DNA of 53,634 bases. It comes from an uncultured Bacteroides sp. (GTDB taxonomy: Bacteria > Bacteroidota > Bacteroidia > Bacteroidales > Bacteroidaceae). The stretch is from the NCBI GenBank assembly GCA_944322335.1, contig CALUOU010000005.1:1-53634 (forward strand), written 5' to 3'. Shown here piece after piece: positions 41,070-50,770 of the stretch; positions within the stretch are counted from its first letter, which is position 1, and each line of letters opens with the position of its first letter. The translations under genes were made by a program, and so were the position numbers. Below the pieces are notes generated by a model. The model was not told where the DNA came from, made no database searches, and worked only from the letters and a program-made list of their open reading frames with translations.

Positions 41070-42341
41070 CTATTCCGCTACTTTTAACCGAACTAACACT
41101 ATTTTCGTAGATGTCATCTTGATTACTCTAAAGTGAAAACAAGCTATTGACACAATCTCGTTCAACTTGGGAAAGCCTTGATTGATATTCAGGATCAGCC
41201 CTCCAATTGTCAAATAATCATCAGACTCAGGCAAGTTAAGTCCAAAGGCTTCATTCACCCTTTCTATCTCCAGCCGAGCCGATAAAACATATTCGTGTTC
41301 ACCCACTTGCTTGCATATATAAGAAGTATTGTCGTGCTCATCTTCTATATCTCCAAATATTTCTTCCACCAAGTCCTCCAACGAAACAATGCCCGTCACG
41401 CCTCCAAACTCATCGACTACAACGGCTATCGACTTTTTCTGTTGCATGAAAAGCTGCATCAGCTTGTGTGCCGCCATTGTTTCAGGAACGATGGGTATCT
41501 GTTTCACATTTTTTCGCCAGTCAGGAGGATTGCGAAACATTTCAGAGGAATGGATATATCCTACCACATGATCAATGTTGCCTTCGTATACAATAATCTT
41601 GGAAAGTCCAGACTCCACAAACAGATTCTTCAGATTTTCCAAAGAAGCGGTCACATCCACTCCCACCACTTCTGTACGCGGAACAATGCAATCACGCACT
41701 TTCACATTGGAAAAGTCGAGAACATTCTGGAAAATCCTTACTTCTGTGTTGACCTCTGTCTCATCCTCTACGTTCTCAATGCTTGACTGCACGAAATTGT
41801 CCAAATCGGTTTTGCTCAACAACTTTTCTTTGGCTTCCTTATTTATCTTCGTACCTGTCACACGCAACAAAAGCCAAGACAATCCGGTTATCAATTTCGC
41901 TACAGGGAGCAATAGTAAGTAACATATGATTAAAGGAAACGAAGACACGTACAATGTCCGATCCGGGTTCATCTTAAACAATATCTGAGGAATGCAGGAC
42001 TCAACCGGCAGAATCACAAGAACGGCCAACAAGATTTGCATCGCCAATACCCAGAAGTCATAGTAAGGCAAAAAATCAACAAAGACATACTGTACAATAA
42101 TTTGTGCCGCAAAGATACCATACACTATCAAAGCGATCGTTTTCCCTACCAACATGGCAGCCACAAAATCATCAGAGTGATGGAAAAAATAGTTCAGTGC
42201 TTTAGAAGCCGCCCCTGACTTTTGTCCGATTTCAAAACGTAACTTATCTACGGAAGTAAAAGCAAACACTATCCCCGTAAAGAATGTGGAGAAAGCCATT
42301 GCCGCCAGAACTATTATCAAAGATTCCATCATAACACTCAC
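41070..42341 (-). CDS. CBS-domain membrane protein (CNNM/CorC, GldE-like)
   Basis: 423 aa: four hydrophobic segments in the first 160 residues (DUF21/CNNM), two CBS domains at about 205-325 (RDCIVPRTEVVGVDV; IVPETMAAHKLMQLFMQQKKSIAVVVDEFGGVTGIVSLEDLVEEIFG) and a CorC_HlyC end (YLTIGGLILNINQGFPKLNE). The family includes magnesium/cation transporters and GldE of gliding bacteria. It overlaps the lptC stop (4 bp), so they form one operon. Confidence 0.88.
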   Translation of the reverse strand: MSVMMESLIIVLAAMAFSTFFTGIVFAFTSVDKLRFEIGQKSGAASKALNYFFHHSDDFVAAMLVGKTIALIVYGIFAAQIIVQYVFVDFLPYYDFWVLAMQILLAVLVILPVESCIPQILFKMNPDRTLYVSSFPLIICYLLLLPVAKLITGLSWLLLRVTGTKINKEAKEKLLSKTDLDNFVQSSIENVEDETEVNTEVRIFQNVLDFSNVKVRDCIVPRTEVVGVDVTASLENLKNLFVESGLSKIIVYEGNIDHVVGYIHSSEMFRNPPDWRKNVKQIPIVPETMAAHKLMQLFMQQKKSIAVVVDEFGGVTGIVSLEDLVEEIFGDIEDEHDNTSYICKQVGEHEYVLSARLEIERVNEAFGLNLPESDDYLTIGGLILNINQGFPKLNEIVSIACFHFRVIKMTSTKIVLVRLKVAE

Positions 42342-42979
42342 ACCCCTCCACTCACGCTATCGGTCTGCAATGTATCGCCTGGAGCTGTTCCAGACTCATC
42401 CACATAAAAGATTCCGTCGGTCTTGAAGAAACGGTATCGAGTCATCTGCTCATTGGACTCAAAGCCCCAAGCATAAATGATCTGGTCGACCTGTTCAATG
42501 CGCACCCGTTTATCTGAATAGACCTTCTTTTTGTTCTGATCCCAATACAACAGCTCAGTATCAAATTTTTCTCCTTTCAAATTCTGCACATGCACATTGC
42601 CTATCAGTTTCCATAACTTTTGCTTGTCATAATAATAAGCGGTGTCGGACTCAATACTAGCTTCCACATTGAACAAGGTATCGAACTTCTCCACATAGAT
42701 ACCTTTCTCAAAAGCCCAATAAGAAGGCGAACGCCTGTCATAGACCAACCACTCTTCCGTATTGATCCGATAACGGGTAATACCTGAGTCTGAAATCAAA
42801 CTCATCACTCCCCGTGTGTCAAGCACAGCCATAGAGTCCCGCTCTACAATGGCCTCCCCCATTTCTTTTTCCTTATGAGAGCACGAAATGTTGAAGCAAA
42901 AAAGCATCAGCCACCCCATCAAGCTCAAAGCCGCACCCCATTGCCTCACGTTTCTATTCCGTAACATTGTCTTATCCAT
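42338..42979 (-). CDS. lptC: LPS export protein LptC
   Basis: 213 aa with a membrane/lipoprotein-like N-terminus (GAALSLMGWLMLFCFNISC). The mature part carries the LptC beta-jellyroll pattern (DTRGVMSLISDSGITRYRINTEEWLVYDRR; YYDKQKLWKLIGNVHVQNLKGEKFDTELLYWD). LptC accepts LPS from the inner-membrane transporter. It lies in the coaX-OMP-TPR-lptC-CBS protein operon. Confidence 0.88.
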   Translation of the reverse strand: MDKTMLRNRNVRQWGAALSLMGWLMLFCFNISCSHKEKEMGEAIVERDSMAVLDTRGVMSLISDSGITRYRINTEEWLVYDRRSPSYWAFEKGIYVEKFDTLFNVEASIESDTAYYYDKQKLWKLIGNVHVQNLKGEKFDTELLYWDQNKKKVYSDKRVRIEQVDQIIYAWGFESNEQMTRYRFFKTDGIFYVDESGTAPGDTLQTDSVSGGV

Positions 42980-42982
42980 ACT

Positions 42983-44071
42983 TTACCTGATTGTAGTTGT
43001 TTCACCGATCCATCCTCCAATAGTGATGCGGTCACCCTCTCTGTAGCCTAATAAGAAAAGGTCGTTGATTTTCGGCGTACAGGAGGCATACATCGATATG
43101 GCCTGATCGGCCTCTTGCGCCACATCGGGATCCACAGATTTAGCCTTCAACAATTTATCAATCACCAAGAAATAAGTGCACTTGTTCAAGTCCGAATTCC
43201 GGCTCCATCTGATGTCAGAAGCGTAAATATAGGCCAATAACAAATAAGCCCGTCCATAGTGTTCATTAAACAGCAACGCTTTCTGACAATAGCCACGAGC
43301 CTGCATCCATTTCCCTCCCTTAAACAAGACCAAAGCAGCGTCGTAGGCAATATCGGCTTTTTGTCCCTCATCCGACTCCAAAGCAATCGCCTCTTCAAAA
43401 TAATGCATACATGCGTCGTATTCACCTTTTTCTGAATAAGCGTAAGCGAGCATAGAAGCCGTTTCGCCCGTTTTGCCGGAACGATATAGCGAATCTGCAA
43501 TTTCAACATACAGATTGCCGTCTTCACACTCCAGCAATTTCAACACAGACAACATATTACACAATGAAACGCTATCCGTCTCTTGAGTGCGAACCTTGGA
43601 AAGGTATGCCTCTTCCAACACCTCACGACTGATGAATTTACATTTTATCAACATTTCACTCAGTTTGTGCAAAACGGATCCCATCTGTTTTCTTCTGTTC
43701 TCATCGGTGGTGTCTGACAGAAGCGCGGCCTTGGCATAACAAAAAGCCTGTCCATAGTCCTGCAAAAATTCTTTTCTACAGGCACGGTCCGATTTAGCTC
43801 TCTGAAAAGATATATCCGCAAAATGATACAGCACAGCTCCCGATGAAGCCTCCTTCAAATGCCCCACCGATTCTTTTAGCCAGAAATAAGCCGAGTCGAT
43901 ATCCACCTCTGACGAACATTGCACGTAACCAATAGCCTTGATTCCCAAATTTTCCCAATAGCAAGTGTCGGCGGCTCCCGCCGCATTCCTTGCCGGTGAG
44001 TTTTCTTGCGCAAAGGAAGGCCAACCTCCCAAACACAAGACACATAGGATAATCAAGGCATCACGTTTCAT
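42983..44071 (-). CDS. TPR-rich secreted protein, 362 aa
   Basis: Start moved to ATG 44071 (MKRDALIILCVLCLGGWPSFAQ), giving a signal peptide cut after FAQ. Several TPR-like helical pairs follow (AYFWLKESVGHLKEASSGAVLYHFADISFQRAKS; ASMLAYAYSEKGEYDACMHYFEEAIALES; GKWMQARGYCQKALLFNEHYGRAYLLLAYIYASDIRWSRN). Probably a periplasmic scaffold. In Bacteroides it accompanies lptC, but a direct link to LPS export is not proven. Confidence 0.82.
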   Translation of the reverse strand: MKRDALIILCVLCLGGWPSFAQENSPARNAAGAADTCYWENLGIKAIGYVQCSSEVDIDSAYFWLKESVGHLKEASSGAVLYHFADISFQRAKSDRACRKEFLQDYGQAFCYAKAALLSDTTDENRRKQMGSVLHKLSEMLIKCKFISREVLEEAYLSKVRTQETDSVSLCNMLSVLKLLECEDGNLYVEIADSLYRSGKTGETASMLAYAYSEKGEYDACMHYFEEAIALESDEGQKADIAYDAALVLFKGGKWMQARGYCQKALLFNEHYGRAYLLLAYIYASDIRWSRNSDLNKCTYFLVIDKLLKAKSVDPDVAQEADQAISMYASCTPKINDLFLLGYREGDRITIGGWIGETTTIR

Positions 44072-44100
44072 GGTTAGAATCTCTGTTTTCTTGAGCTGTG

Positions 44101-45342
44101 TTATTGCACCTTCGACTTCAAGAACCAACGCTCATTAAAGGTTATTCCTATGCAAATTCGGAATGTATTCTCATCCAGAAAATGACTCTTACGCCCCTTT
44201 GTCCGCACGTATTGGGCAGAGACGCTGATCAGCGAGCGAGCCATCGGGACAGGGAAGCCCAGTCCGGCCGTCACACCAAACTCAGTAGCCGCGCGTTCTC
44301 CTTCCATCTTATAATAAGGTTGAGAATAGTATGCGCCCAGCCGATATTTTACCACACCCAGATAAGTCCGCCCCATCGGATCCGGACGAAACTCAGCTCC
44401 TACCGCTATTTTTGTCCGATCACAAAATGCGTTTTTGTCATTCATAAAGGAAACATCACTCCATTTCTGAAGCATAAAGTCCATACCTACCGTCAGACGG
44501 TTGTCATACACATAGGTCGCACCGACTCCCAATGTGGAAGGAATGCCGCACGTCACTGCTGTATCACGCACAGATTGCGTATAGCCATACGAACTGTTTC
44601 CTAATGTGGTTTGTGTATAGGCATCATTATTGATGTCATGTCCTGGAGAAAACACCACTCCCAACGTGGCTCTGTGCTTTAAACCCAACTGCTTAGTGTA
44701 CTGAGCGCCAAAATCAAGTTTATAGCTAGAGACGGACACAACATCGCCCCGTGTCAGCGTGAAAGCCGAAGCGTCGGAAGGGAATACCTGATTGACCGCA
44801 TGCGTAATGTCTCCCCATAGATAGGAAAAGTTGGCTCCGACAGAAAAGTCTTTCCACAATTTAAATCCCACTCCCGCATAAAGCTGGTGCAAACCTCCAT
44901 CACCCGAATAAGTCACACCATCTATCTCACGCACACTGCTCATCGTATAGCCCACATTGGAGTAAGGCAACATACCCAAACTGATGGCCGCCCATTTACT
45001 GGCACGAAACTGCATGGTAATATAATCAAAACTGGAGTTTTTCGCATTCTTCTTCAGTGTACCGTTACTGAAATTGGTATTTTGCAAACTGATGCCTCCA
45101 TCAAATATAAACGTCAATGAGTCTACCGCCGTATAAGAAGCAGGATTGACGAAATTTATCTGGCTGCCATCACGCAAGCCGTATGCAATGCCTCCCATAC
45201 CTTTGCTATTGCCTGAACCTTGATCAGACAACTGTCCGTATCCATAACGCGTATAAGGTGAGTTCGTGTTGTTTTGAGCCACTCCTACTCCTGATAACAC
45301 CATGAGCGCGAGTGCCAAAAGGGTCATTCTATATCTTACCAT
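44101..45342 (-). CDS. Outer-membrane beta-barrel protein, 413 aa
   Basis: Signal peptide [18 protein letters not shown], then alternating strands ([62 protein letters not shown]-like repeats) as in FadL/OmpP1-type barrels. It ends with aromatic-rich strands ([14 protein letters not shown]). Substrate unknown. It overlaps coaX by 14 bp, placing both in one operon. Confidence 0.82.
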   Translation of the reverse strand: MVRYRMTLLALALMVLSGVGVAQNNTNSPYTRYGYGQLSDQGSGNSKGMGGIAYGLRDGSQINFVNPASYTAVDSLTFIFDGGISLQNTNFSNGTLKKNAKNSSFDYITMQFRASKWAAISLGMLPYSNVGYTMSSVREIDGVTYSGDGGLHQLYAGVGFKLWKDFSVGANFSYLWGDITHAVNQVFPSDASAFTLTRGDVVSVSSYKLDFGAQYTKQLGLKHRATLGVVFSPGHDINNDAYTQTTLGNSSYGYTQSVRDTAVTCGIPSTLGVGATYVYDNRLTVGMDFMLQKWSDVSFMNDKNAFCDRTKIAVGAEFRPDPMGRTYLGVVKYRLGAYYSQPYYKMEGERAATEFGVTAGLGFPVPMARSLISVSAQYVRTKGRKSHFLDENTFRICIGITFNERWFLKSKVQ

Positions 45343-46060
45343 TATTATAATTTAAAATTCGGTTTAATCCTTTCAAAACTAAAAATCGGTCTGCAAAGAT
45401 GATACTTTTTAAGTTTGTATCAAAAGAAAAATCATCCCCTCCAGTTAAAAAAACCAAAAGTTCAGGATATTTATGCTTCATCCTGCTGATATATCCTTCG
45501 ATTTCAAATTTCATCCCGCTCAACACTCCTGCCCGAATAGCCGTATCGGTGTCTTTCCCTATAGGGGTGCAACGTCCTTCCGCCTTAACCAACGGCAAAC
45601 GTCCTGTAAACTGATGCAAAGCCTTGAACCGCATCTGAAGTCCCGGAGATATGTTGCCGCCTTGGTAGCGTCCTGCCGCGTCAATAAACTCATAAGTAAT
45701 GCACGTGCCGGCATCAATCACTAAAATATCCCGACCCGGAAATTGTTCATTAGCCCCTACCACAGCAGCCATCCTGTCATATCCCAGAGTTGCAGGGGTC
45801 TCATACAGGTTCTGCACAGGAAGAGGGGTATCCGCTCCCAACCGAAGCAAGGGGATAGGCAAAGCACCCAAACGCGCTTCCACCTCTTCGCTCAAATCTA
45901 TCACCGTAGCCACAATCGCTCTTTCAAAGACATACTTCCGAAAGAACAGGGGCAGATGATCCAATGTCACATTGGCATCATAAACCACCTCGACCAGCGA
46001 ATTTCCTTCAAAAGCTGCCAGCTTGGCCATTGTATTGCCTATATCTATAATCAGATTCAT
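45329..46060 (-). CDS. coaX: Type III pantothenate kinase
   Basis: The first step of CoA synthesis, using ATP to phosphorylate pantothenate. Start moved to ATG 46060 ([20 protein letters not shown]). DIGNT is the phosphate-binding motif. [11 protein letters not shown] is typical of Coa[12 protein letters not shown] the second phosphate motif, and [10 protein letters not shown] the nucleotide end. The 243-aa length is typical. First gene of a reverse-strand operon. Confidence 0.93.
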   Translation of the reverse strand: MNLIIDIGNTMAKLAAFEGNSLVEVVYDANVTLDHLPLFFRKYVFERAIVATVIDLSEEVEARLGALPIPLLRLGADTPLPVQNLYETPATLGYDRMAAVVGANEQFPGRDILVIDAGTCITYEFIDAAGRYQGGNISPGLQMRFKALHQFTGRLPLVKAEGRCTPIGKDTDTAIRAGVLSGMKFEIEGYISRMKHKYPELLVFLTGGDDFSFDTNLKSIIFADRFLVLKGLNRILNYNNGKI

Positions 46061-46092
46061 CTTTGTTTGTGCAAATTTTCTCTTTTGCGCGG

Positions 46093-46100
46093 CAAAGATA
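46093..46100 (-). promoter_or_regulatory. -7 element of the coaX operon promoter
   Basis: On the minus strand TATCTTTGCCGCGCA begins at 46100, predicting a transcript start near 46086, ~26 bp before the coaX ATG. No clear -33 TTTG is seen. Confidence 0.65.
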
Positions 46101-46178
46101 CACATTTATTCAAAAGACATATACTGAAAGCTACATAATTTTATCCAAGGTAATGCTGCATATTCACAAAGTAAACAT

Positions 46179-46186
46179 TACCTTTG
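46179..46186 (+). promoter_or_regulatory. -7 element TACCTTTG upstream of prmA
   Basis: TACCTTTG lies 30 bp before the prmA ATG at 46216. The -33 region (about 46156) has only a weak TGC. Confidence 0.65.
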
Positions 46187-46215
46187 CGCACAAAACCAAC
46201 TCAAAAAATATCATT

Positions 46216-47058
46216 ATGAAATACTTAGAATTTACATTCCGCATCAATCCGCCTTCGGAACTGGGCCAAGAAGTCCTGACGGGGGTCTTAGGAGATGCCG
46301 GATTCGACAGCTTTATGGAAAAGCCTGAGGGACTTGCCGCCTACATCAAGAAGGAATTATACGTGCCGGATGTCCTTGAACAAGCTTTAGCCGATTTTCC
46401 CCTGCCCGACACAAACATTAGCTTTGTGTGTGCGGAAGCCGAAGACAAGGATTGGAACGAAGAATGGGAAAAGAATTTCTTCCGCCCCATTGTCATCGGC
46501 CAACGGTGTGTGATCCATAGCACCTTCCACCAGCAGGTTCCGAAAGCGGAATATGACATTTTGATCAATCCGCAAATGGCATTCGGAACGGGACATCACG
46601 AAACCACCAGCCTGATCATCGAAGAATTGCTGGATACGGACTTAAAAGGCAAATCCATACTCGACATGGGGTGTGGGACATCCATCTTAGCCATATTGGC
46701 ACGCATGCGCGGAGCCGATTCTTGCACAGCCATTGATATTGATGAATGGTGTGTGCGCAATTCATGGGAAAACATAGCATTGAATAAGATGGATCATATA
46801 TCCGTATGCCAAGGAGACGCCTCTTCCCTGAACGACAAAGGGCCGTTCGACCTGATCATCGCAAACATCAACCGCAACATCTTGCTGAGCGATATGGAGC
46901 AATATGTGAAACGAATGAAGCCCAATGCCCAGCTTTATATCAGCGGCTTTTACACCAATGATGTCCCAGTGCTTCGGAAGGAGGCCGAACGGAACGGACT
47001 GACCTTTCTCCATCAACGGGAAAAGAACCGTTGGGCGATGGCAGCATTCCAGAAATAG
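46216..47058 (+). CDS. prmA: Ribosomal protein L11 methyltransferase
   Basis: Start moved to ATG 46216 (MKYLEFTFRINPPSELGQE). The SAM-binding motif is LDMGCGTSILAILARMRGA, preceded by the family signature NPQMAFGTGHHETTSL. NINRNIL holds the substrate-side Asn. At 280 aa it is normal for PrmA, which trimethylates L11. It is divergent from coaX. Confidence 0.94.
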   Translation: MKYLEFTFRINPPSELGQEVLTGVLGDAGFDSFMEKPEGLAAYIKKELYVPDVLEQALADFPLPDTNISFVCAEAEDKDWNEEWEKNFFRPIVIGQRCVIHSTFHQQVPKAEYDILINPQMAFGTGHHETTSLIIEELLDTDLKGKSILDMGCGTSILAILARMRGADSCTAIDIDEWCVRNSWENIALNKMDHISVCQGDASSLNDKGPFDLIIANINRNILLSDMEQYVKRMKPNAQLYISGFYTNDVPVLRKEAERNGLTFLHQREKNRWAMAAFQK

Positions 47059-47168
47059 AAAAGGAAACAAAAGAATCTTTTCTTTTTAGCACAAGAAAAA
47101 GTGAGTGTGCCGTGATTTTAAAACGCCCTGACGCGACATACAAATATAACAACGAATACTAAGTACAA

Positions 47169-47654
47169 ATGGGAACCATCGAACAGGAGTTCGTATCCAT
47201 CATACGAGAAAATGAGCGTATCATCTACAAAGTGTGCTATTTGTACACTACTCCGCATGCTACCCTTAACGACCTGTATCAAGATGTGGTGCTGAACTTG
47301 TGGAAAGCCTATCCTAAATTCCGCCAAGAATGCAAAGTGTCAACGTGGATCTACCGGATAGCCTTGAATACTTGCATCAGTTTTATCCGAAAAGAAAAGA
47401 ACGTGCCGGAACTTGTCACATTGACACCGGCCGCTGACCGGACAGAAGAGACCGATGAGACACAACTCATGCTCCAGCAAATGTATCGGATGATCAACCG
47501 GCTGGGACCTCTGGAGAAATCGATCATTTTGCTCTATCTGGAAGACAAAAGCTACGAAGAAATAGCTGAGATCACGGGACTGACCCAAACCAATGTGGCC
47601 ACCCGGCTGAGCCGCATCAAAGAAAAACTAAGAAAAATGAGAAAGGAAGAATAA
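47169..47654 (+). CDS. ECF-type RNA polymerase sigma factor
   Basis: 161 aa. Region 2 is at about 10-80 (YKVCYLYTTPHATLNDLYQDVVLNLWKAYPKF), with the -10 recognition helix and STWIYRIALNTC. Region 4 is near 115-155 (LEDKSYEEIAEITGLTQTNVATRLSRIKEKLRK). Such sigma factors are controlled by membrane anti-sigma partners. The next gene, 2 bp downstream, encodes a four-helix membrane protein and is the natural candidate. Confidence 0.92.
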   Translation: MGTIEQEFVSIIRENERIIYKVCYLYTTPHATLNDLYQDVVLNLWKAYPKFRQECKVSTWIYRIALNTCISFIRKEKNVPELVTLTPAADRTEETDETQLMLQQMYRMINRLGPLEKSIILLYLEDKSYEEIAEITGLTQTNVATRLSRIKEKLRKMRKEE

Positions 47655-47656
47655 AT

Positions 47657-48292
47657 ATGGAATTGGACGAACTGAAAAGATCCTGGAATGAGATAGACCG
47701 ACATCTGCAAGAGAAAAAGCTGGTAGACGAAAAGCAAATCGCCAAGCTTATCGAAAACTATAAGACTACGGCCCGCCGAAGCATCGGGCATCTTGTCGGA
47801 TGGCAACGGTTCTCGCTTTGGGTGAGCATCATAGCCGCAACGGTCTGTATAGCATGTGGTGTATGGCTGATTCCCGCATATTGGCAGATAGAAGAAGAGC
47901 AAACACGCCACAAGCTCCTGGCGATTTGCCTCTTTATCGCTTTTACCTTATTAATAGGGGGCTGGTGGGACTGGATGATGTACAAAAAAATACGTCAGAT
48001 ACACATCGATGAAATGCGAGTGGCGGAAGTGAGCCGGCGCATCGCCTCCTTCGGCCAGTGGATAAGGTATGAGGTGATTGCGCTTTGCGTTTGGGCCATA
48101 GCTTTCAGTGTGCTATACTACTGGATCATGAATTACCGACATGCTCCCCTAGAGGCACAAGTGTGTGCCATCACGTGCTTTGTGCTCGTAGACGGACTGG
48201 TCATCTACTTTGTCTATCGAAAAATTGTCTATAAACACTTGAATAATATTAAGAGAAACATCAACGAATTAAAAGAGATATGTACAGAATAG
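47657..48292 (+). CDS. Four-helix membrane protein, candidate anti-sigma factor
   Basis: 211 aa starting 2 bp after the ECF sigma gene. A short N-terminal helical cytoplasmic region (MELDELKRSWNEIDRHLQEKKL) is followed by four hydrophobic segments (about 50-70, 85-105, 135-155, 165-190). Cytoplasmic N-terminus and sigma-gene adjacency suggest an anti-sigma role, but no ASD motif is obvious. Its stop lies 13 bases inside the next gene. Confidence 0.68.
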   Translation: MELDELKRSWNEIDRHLQEKKLVDEKQIAKLIENYKTTARRSIGHLVGWQRFSLWVSIIAATVCIACGVWLIPAYWQIEEEQTRHKLLAICLFIAFTLLIGGWWDWMMYKKIRQIHIDEMRVAEVSRRIASFGQWIRYEVIALCVWAIAFSVLYYWIMNYRHAPLEAQVCAITCFVLVDGLVIYFVYRKIVYKHLNNIKRNINELKEICTE

Positions 48293-49446
48293 CACTTATA
48301 TTGATTATCTTCCTGATTCTTCCCGACATCTACATCTACCTTGTACACATTGTCAGACGCACGAAAAAAACAGGATGGCGGCTGGCTTATTGGGTGCCTA
48401 CCCTCCTGATCGTAGCAGGGTATGCCGCATGCATGGGAATGAGCGGAGAAAACATGTTGGCACATCATGCCCAAACCATTGGATGGCTGGCGGTAATCAC
48501 CCTTTTATTTGCCGCTCCCAAAATCATTTTCATGCTGTGTTCCTTGTCAGGCATTGTCCTTCACACGCTCTCCAGATACATTCCCAGTGCTCTTTTCACA
48601 GGTATAGGATTGGTTCTGGCTCTGGCCAGCTTTGGAAATATCCTGTACGGATCCATCGTAGGTATCAAACGGTTTGAGATAAAGGAGGTGGAATATCATT
48701 CCAAACAGCTCCCCAAGGGATTTGACGGTTACCGAATTGTACAGATTTCAGACATCCACATCGGAAGCTGGCAAGGAGATGACACTTCTATCCAAAAGAT
48801 GGTCAATCTGGTCAACGCGCAAAAGGCCGATCTAATCGTTTTTACAGGCGACCTGGTCAATCAGCGCAGCCATGAGCTGGATGAGTTCCAGCACATCCTC
48901 TCCCAACTTCATGCGCCAGACGGCGTTTATTCCATTTTAGGGAATCATGACTATGGGACTTACTATCACTGGAAAACACCGCAAGAAGAGAAAGAGAATC
49001 TGGCTAACCTCATCGCTCAGGAAAAGAACATGGGCTGGACTCTGCTGAACAATGAGCATGTCATCCTTCATCATCGGGGAGACAGCATCGCGCTCATCGG
49101 TGTAGAAAATGATGGGGAACCGCCTTTCTCCCAATATGCCGACTTACCACGCGCCATGAAAGACACTGAAGGAATGTTCCAGATTCTGCTCAGCCACAAT
49201 CCCACACACTGGAAACGCCAAGTCTTGCCTGAGTCAGACATCGAGCTTATGCTGGCAGGACATACTCATGCCATGCAAATGGAATTGTTCGGGCGTTCGC
49301 TGGCTTCCCTTAAATATCCGGAATGGTCGGGCATGTATTACCAGGGAGAGCGTGCGCTCTATGTCAACGTAGGAATCGGCTATGTGGGGCTTCCCTTCCG
49401 CTTCGGAGCCTGGCCTGAAATCACCGTATTGACTCTCCACGAATAA
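48280..49446 (+). CDS. Membrane-anchored metallophosphoesterase
   Basis: 388 aa: about three N-terminal membrane segments (1-130), then a calcineurin-like domain. All motifs are present: SDIHIGSW (DxH), FTGDLVNQ (GDxxN), LGNHDYG (GNHD), the LSHNPTHW histidine and the AGHTHAMQ histidine pair. Active on phosphoesters, perhaps lipid or nucleotide. It starts inside the candidate anti-sigma gene (13-bp overlap) and may belong to the same operon. Its 3' end overlaps the convergent MFS gene by 67 bp. Confidence 0.9.
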   Translation: MYRIALILIIFLILPDIYIYLVHIVRRTKKTGWRLAYWVPTLLIVAGYAACMGMSGENMLAHHAQTIGWLAVITLLFAAPKIIFMLCSLSGIVLHTLSRYIPSALFTGIGLVLALASFGNILYGSIVGIKRFEIKEVEYHSKQLPKGFDGYRIVQISDIHIGSWQGDDTSIQKMVNLVNAQKADLIVFTGDLVNQRSHELDEFQHILSQLHAPDGVYSILGNHDYGTYYHWKTPQEEKENLANLIAQEKNMGWTLLNNEHVILHHRGDSIALIGVENDGEPPFSQYADLPRAMKDTEGMFQILLSHNPTHWKRQVLPESDIELMLAGHTHAMQMELFGRSLASLKYPEWSGMYYQGERALYVNVGIGYVGLPFRFGAWPEITVLTLHE

Positions 49447-50585
49447 AGGAGCACCACTGCAAATGACACCAAGGGGATGATGAAGGAGAAAGACATCGAG
49501 GTTCGGTCGGCAACGGCTCCCATGAGCAAAGGGCCGACCGCTCCTCCCACAGGTGACATCATCAGATAGGAGGAAGCACGCTTGGTATACCCTCCAAGAT
49601 CACGCAGAGCCAAGGCAAAAATGGTGGGAAACATGATGGCCTCAAAAGCATAACCCAAGCAGAGTGCCACAAAAGACATAACACCAGAATGGGACATCAC
49701 CAGAAGAGTGGTCAGCACCGTGCCTGCCGAACAGAACAAGAGCACCCGCTCAGCACGAATACGGCTCATCACCCAGCTGCCCGCAAAACGCCCGCACATG
49801 AACAAGCCCAAGCCTCCAAAAGAGAGTGCCACCGAAGCGTCACGCGCGTTCATCAAACCGTCTTCAACCACATAGTTGATGAAAAAACTATTGATGGAAA
49901 TCTCTGCCACCTCATAGCAGAACAAGGCCACAAGCCCCCAAACGAACAAAGGACGTGACCACAAGCCTCCTTTTCGCTCGCCTTCCTCGCCTGCATGAGT
50001 CACTTCCGGAAGCCGGACGCGTGAAAAGACCCAAGCCACAATCAGCACGATCACACCCATCATCGCATAAGGGATGGAAATGCCTTCTTCGCCGTCGGAA
50101 AACAAAAGCATGCCTCCCACCAACGGACCGCAAATACACCCCAGACCATTGAACGACTGGGCCAGATTCAAGCGGCTTGCAGCCGTACGCCGGTCTCCCA
50201 GCTCCGTCATATAAGGATTGGCCGCTGTTTCCAAAAAGACAAGCCCGCACGCGATCACAAAAAGCGAAAACAGAAAAAAGCCAAACGACATCCAGCATTC
50301 GCCCGGAATGAAAAGCAACGCCCCCACGCCATAAAGCAACAGCCCTAAAACAACCCCCTTGCGATAGCCATGCCTGTCGATGAACAGTCCTGCAGGAATA
50401 GCCATCACGAAATAACCCAAATAAAACATGACCTGCACACCTGCAGAATGGGCACGGCTAATTTCCATCACATCCTGGAAATGTTTGTTCAACACATCTA
50501 AAATGGCATGGGCAAATCCCCATAAAAAAAACAACGAGGTGACCAGGACAAAGGGCACCCGATATTCCTTCTTAACTAAACTCAT
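49380..50585 (-). CDS. Sugar MFS transporter (FucP family)
   Basis: 401 aa, twelve membrane segments. The start SLFFLWGFAHAILDVLNKHFQDVMEISRAHSAGVQVMFYLGYFVMAIPAGLFIDRHGYRKGVVLG is the FucP/GluP signature. The motif FLETAANPYMTELGDRRTAASRLNLAQSFNGLG is likewise characteristic. Likely a proton-linked hexose or fucose transporter. No metabolic gene is adjacent, so the substrate is not identified. Its last 67 bp overlap the metallophosphoesterase gene on the other strand. Confidence 0.9.
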   Translation of the reverse strand: MSLVKKEYRVPFVLVTSLFFLWGFAHAILDVLNKHFQDVMEISRAHSAGVQVMFYLGYFVMAIPAGLFIDRHGYRKGVVLGLLLYGVGALLFIPGECWMSFGFFLFSLFVIACGLVFLETAANPYMTELGDRRTAASRLNLAQSFNGLGCICGPLVGGMLLFSDGEEGISIPYAMMGVIVLIVAWVFSRVRLPEVTHAGEEGERKGGLWSRPLFVWGLVALFCYEVAEISINSFFINYVVEDGLMNARDASVALSFGGLGLFMCGRFAGSWVMSRIRAERVLLFCSAGTVLTTLLVMSHSGVMSFVALCLGYAFEAIMFPTIFALALRDLGGYTKRASSYLMMSPVGGAVGPLLMGAVADRTSMSFSFIIPLVSFAVVLLYSWRVNTVISGQAPKRKGSPT

Positions 50586-50649
50586 TTCTTATCTTATACT
50601 TACATACCCATAGAGGGAGCACATGCGGCTTTCCTCCTTTTTCGGGGCA

Positions 50650-50682
50650 CAAAGATAGTGAGATTTACCTTCCTCCCCCAAA
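50650..50682 (-). promoter_or_regulatory. Consensus promoter of the FucP-type gene
   Basis: On the minus strand TTTG (50679-50682), a 21-bp spacer and TATCTTTG (50650-50657). The transcript would start near 50643, ~58 nt before the ATG. Confidence 0.75.
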
Positions 50683-50720
50683 CTTACCCGCGCAAATTTT
50701 CCCATTTAACGGATTATTCC

Positions 50721-50728
50721 TATTTTTG
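50721..50728 (+). promoter_or_regulatory. -7 element TATTTTTG upstream of plsC
   Basis: TATTTTTG lies ~43 bp before the plsC ATG at 50771. The -33 region is AT-rich without a clear TTTG. Confidence 0.55.
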
Positions 50729-50770
50729 CATCCACAAAAAATACTATTCATCCTTAATACCTAAAAAGAG

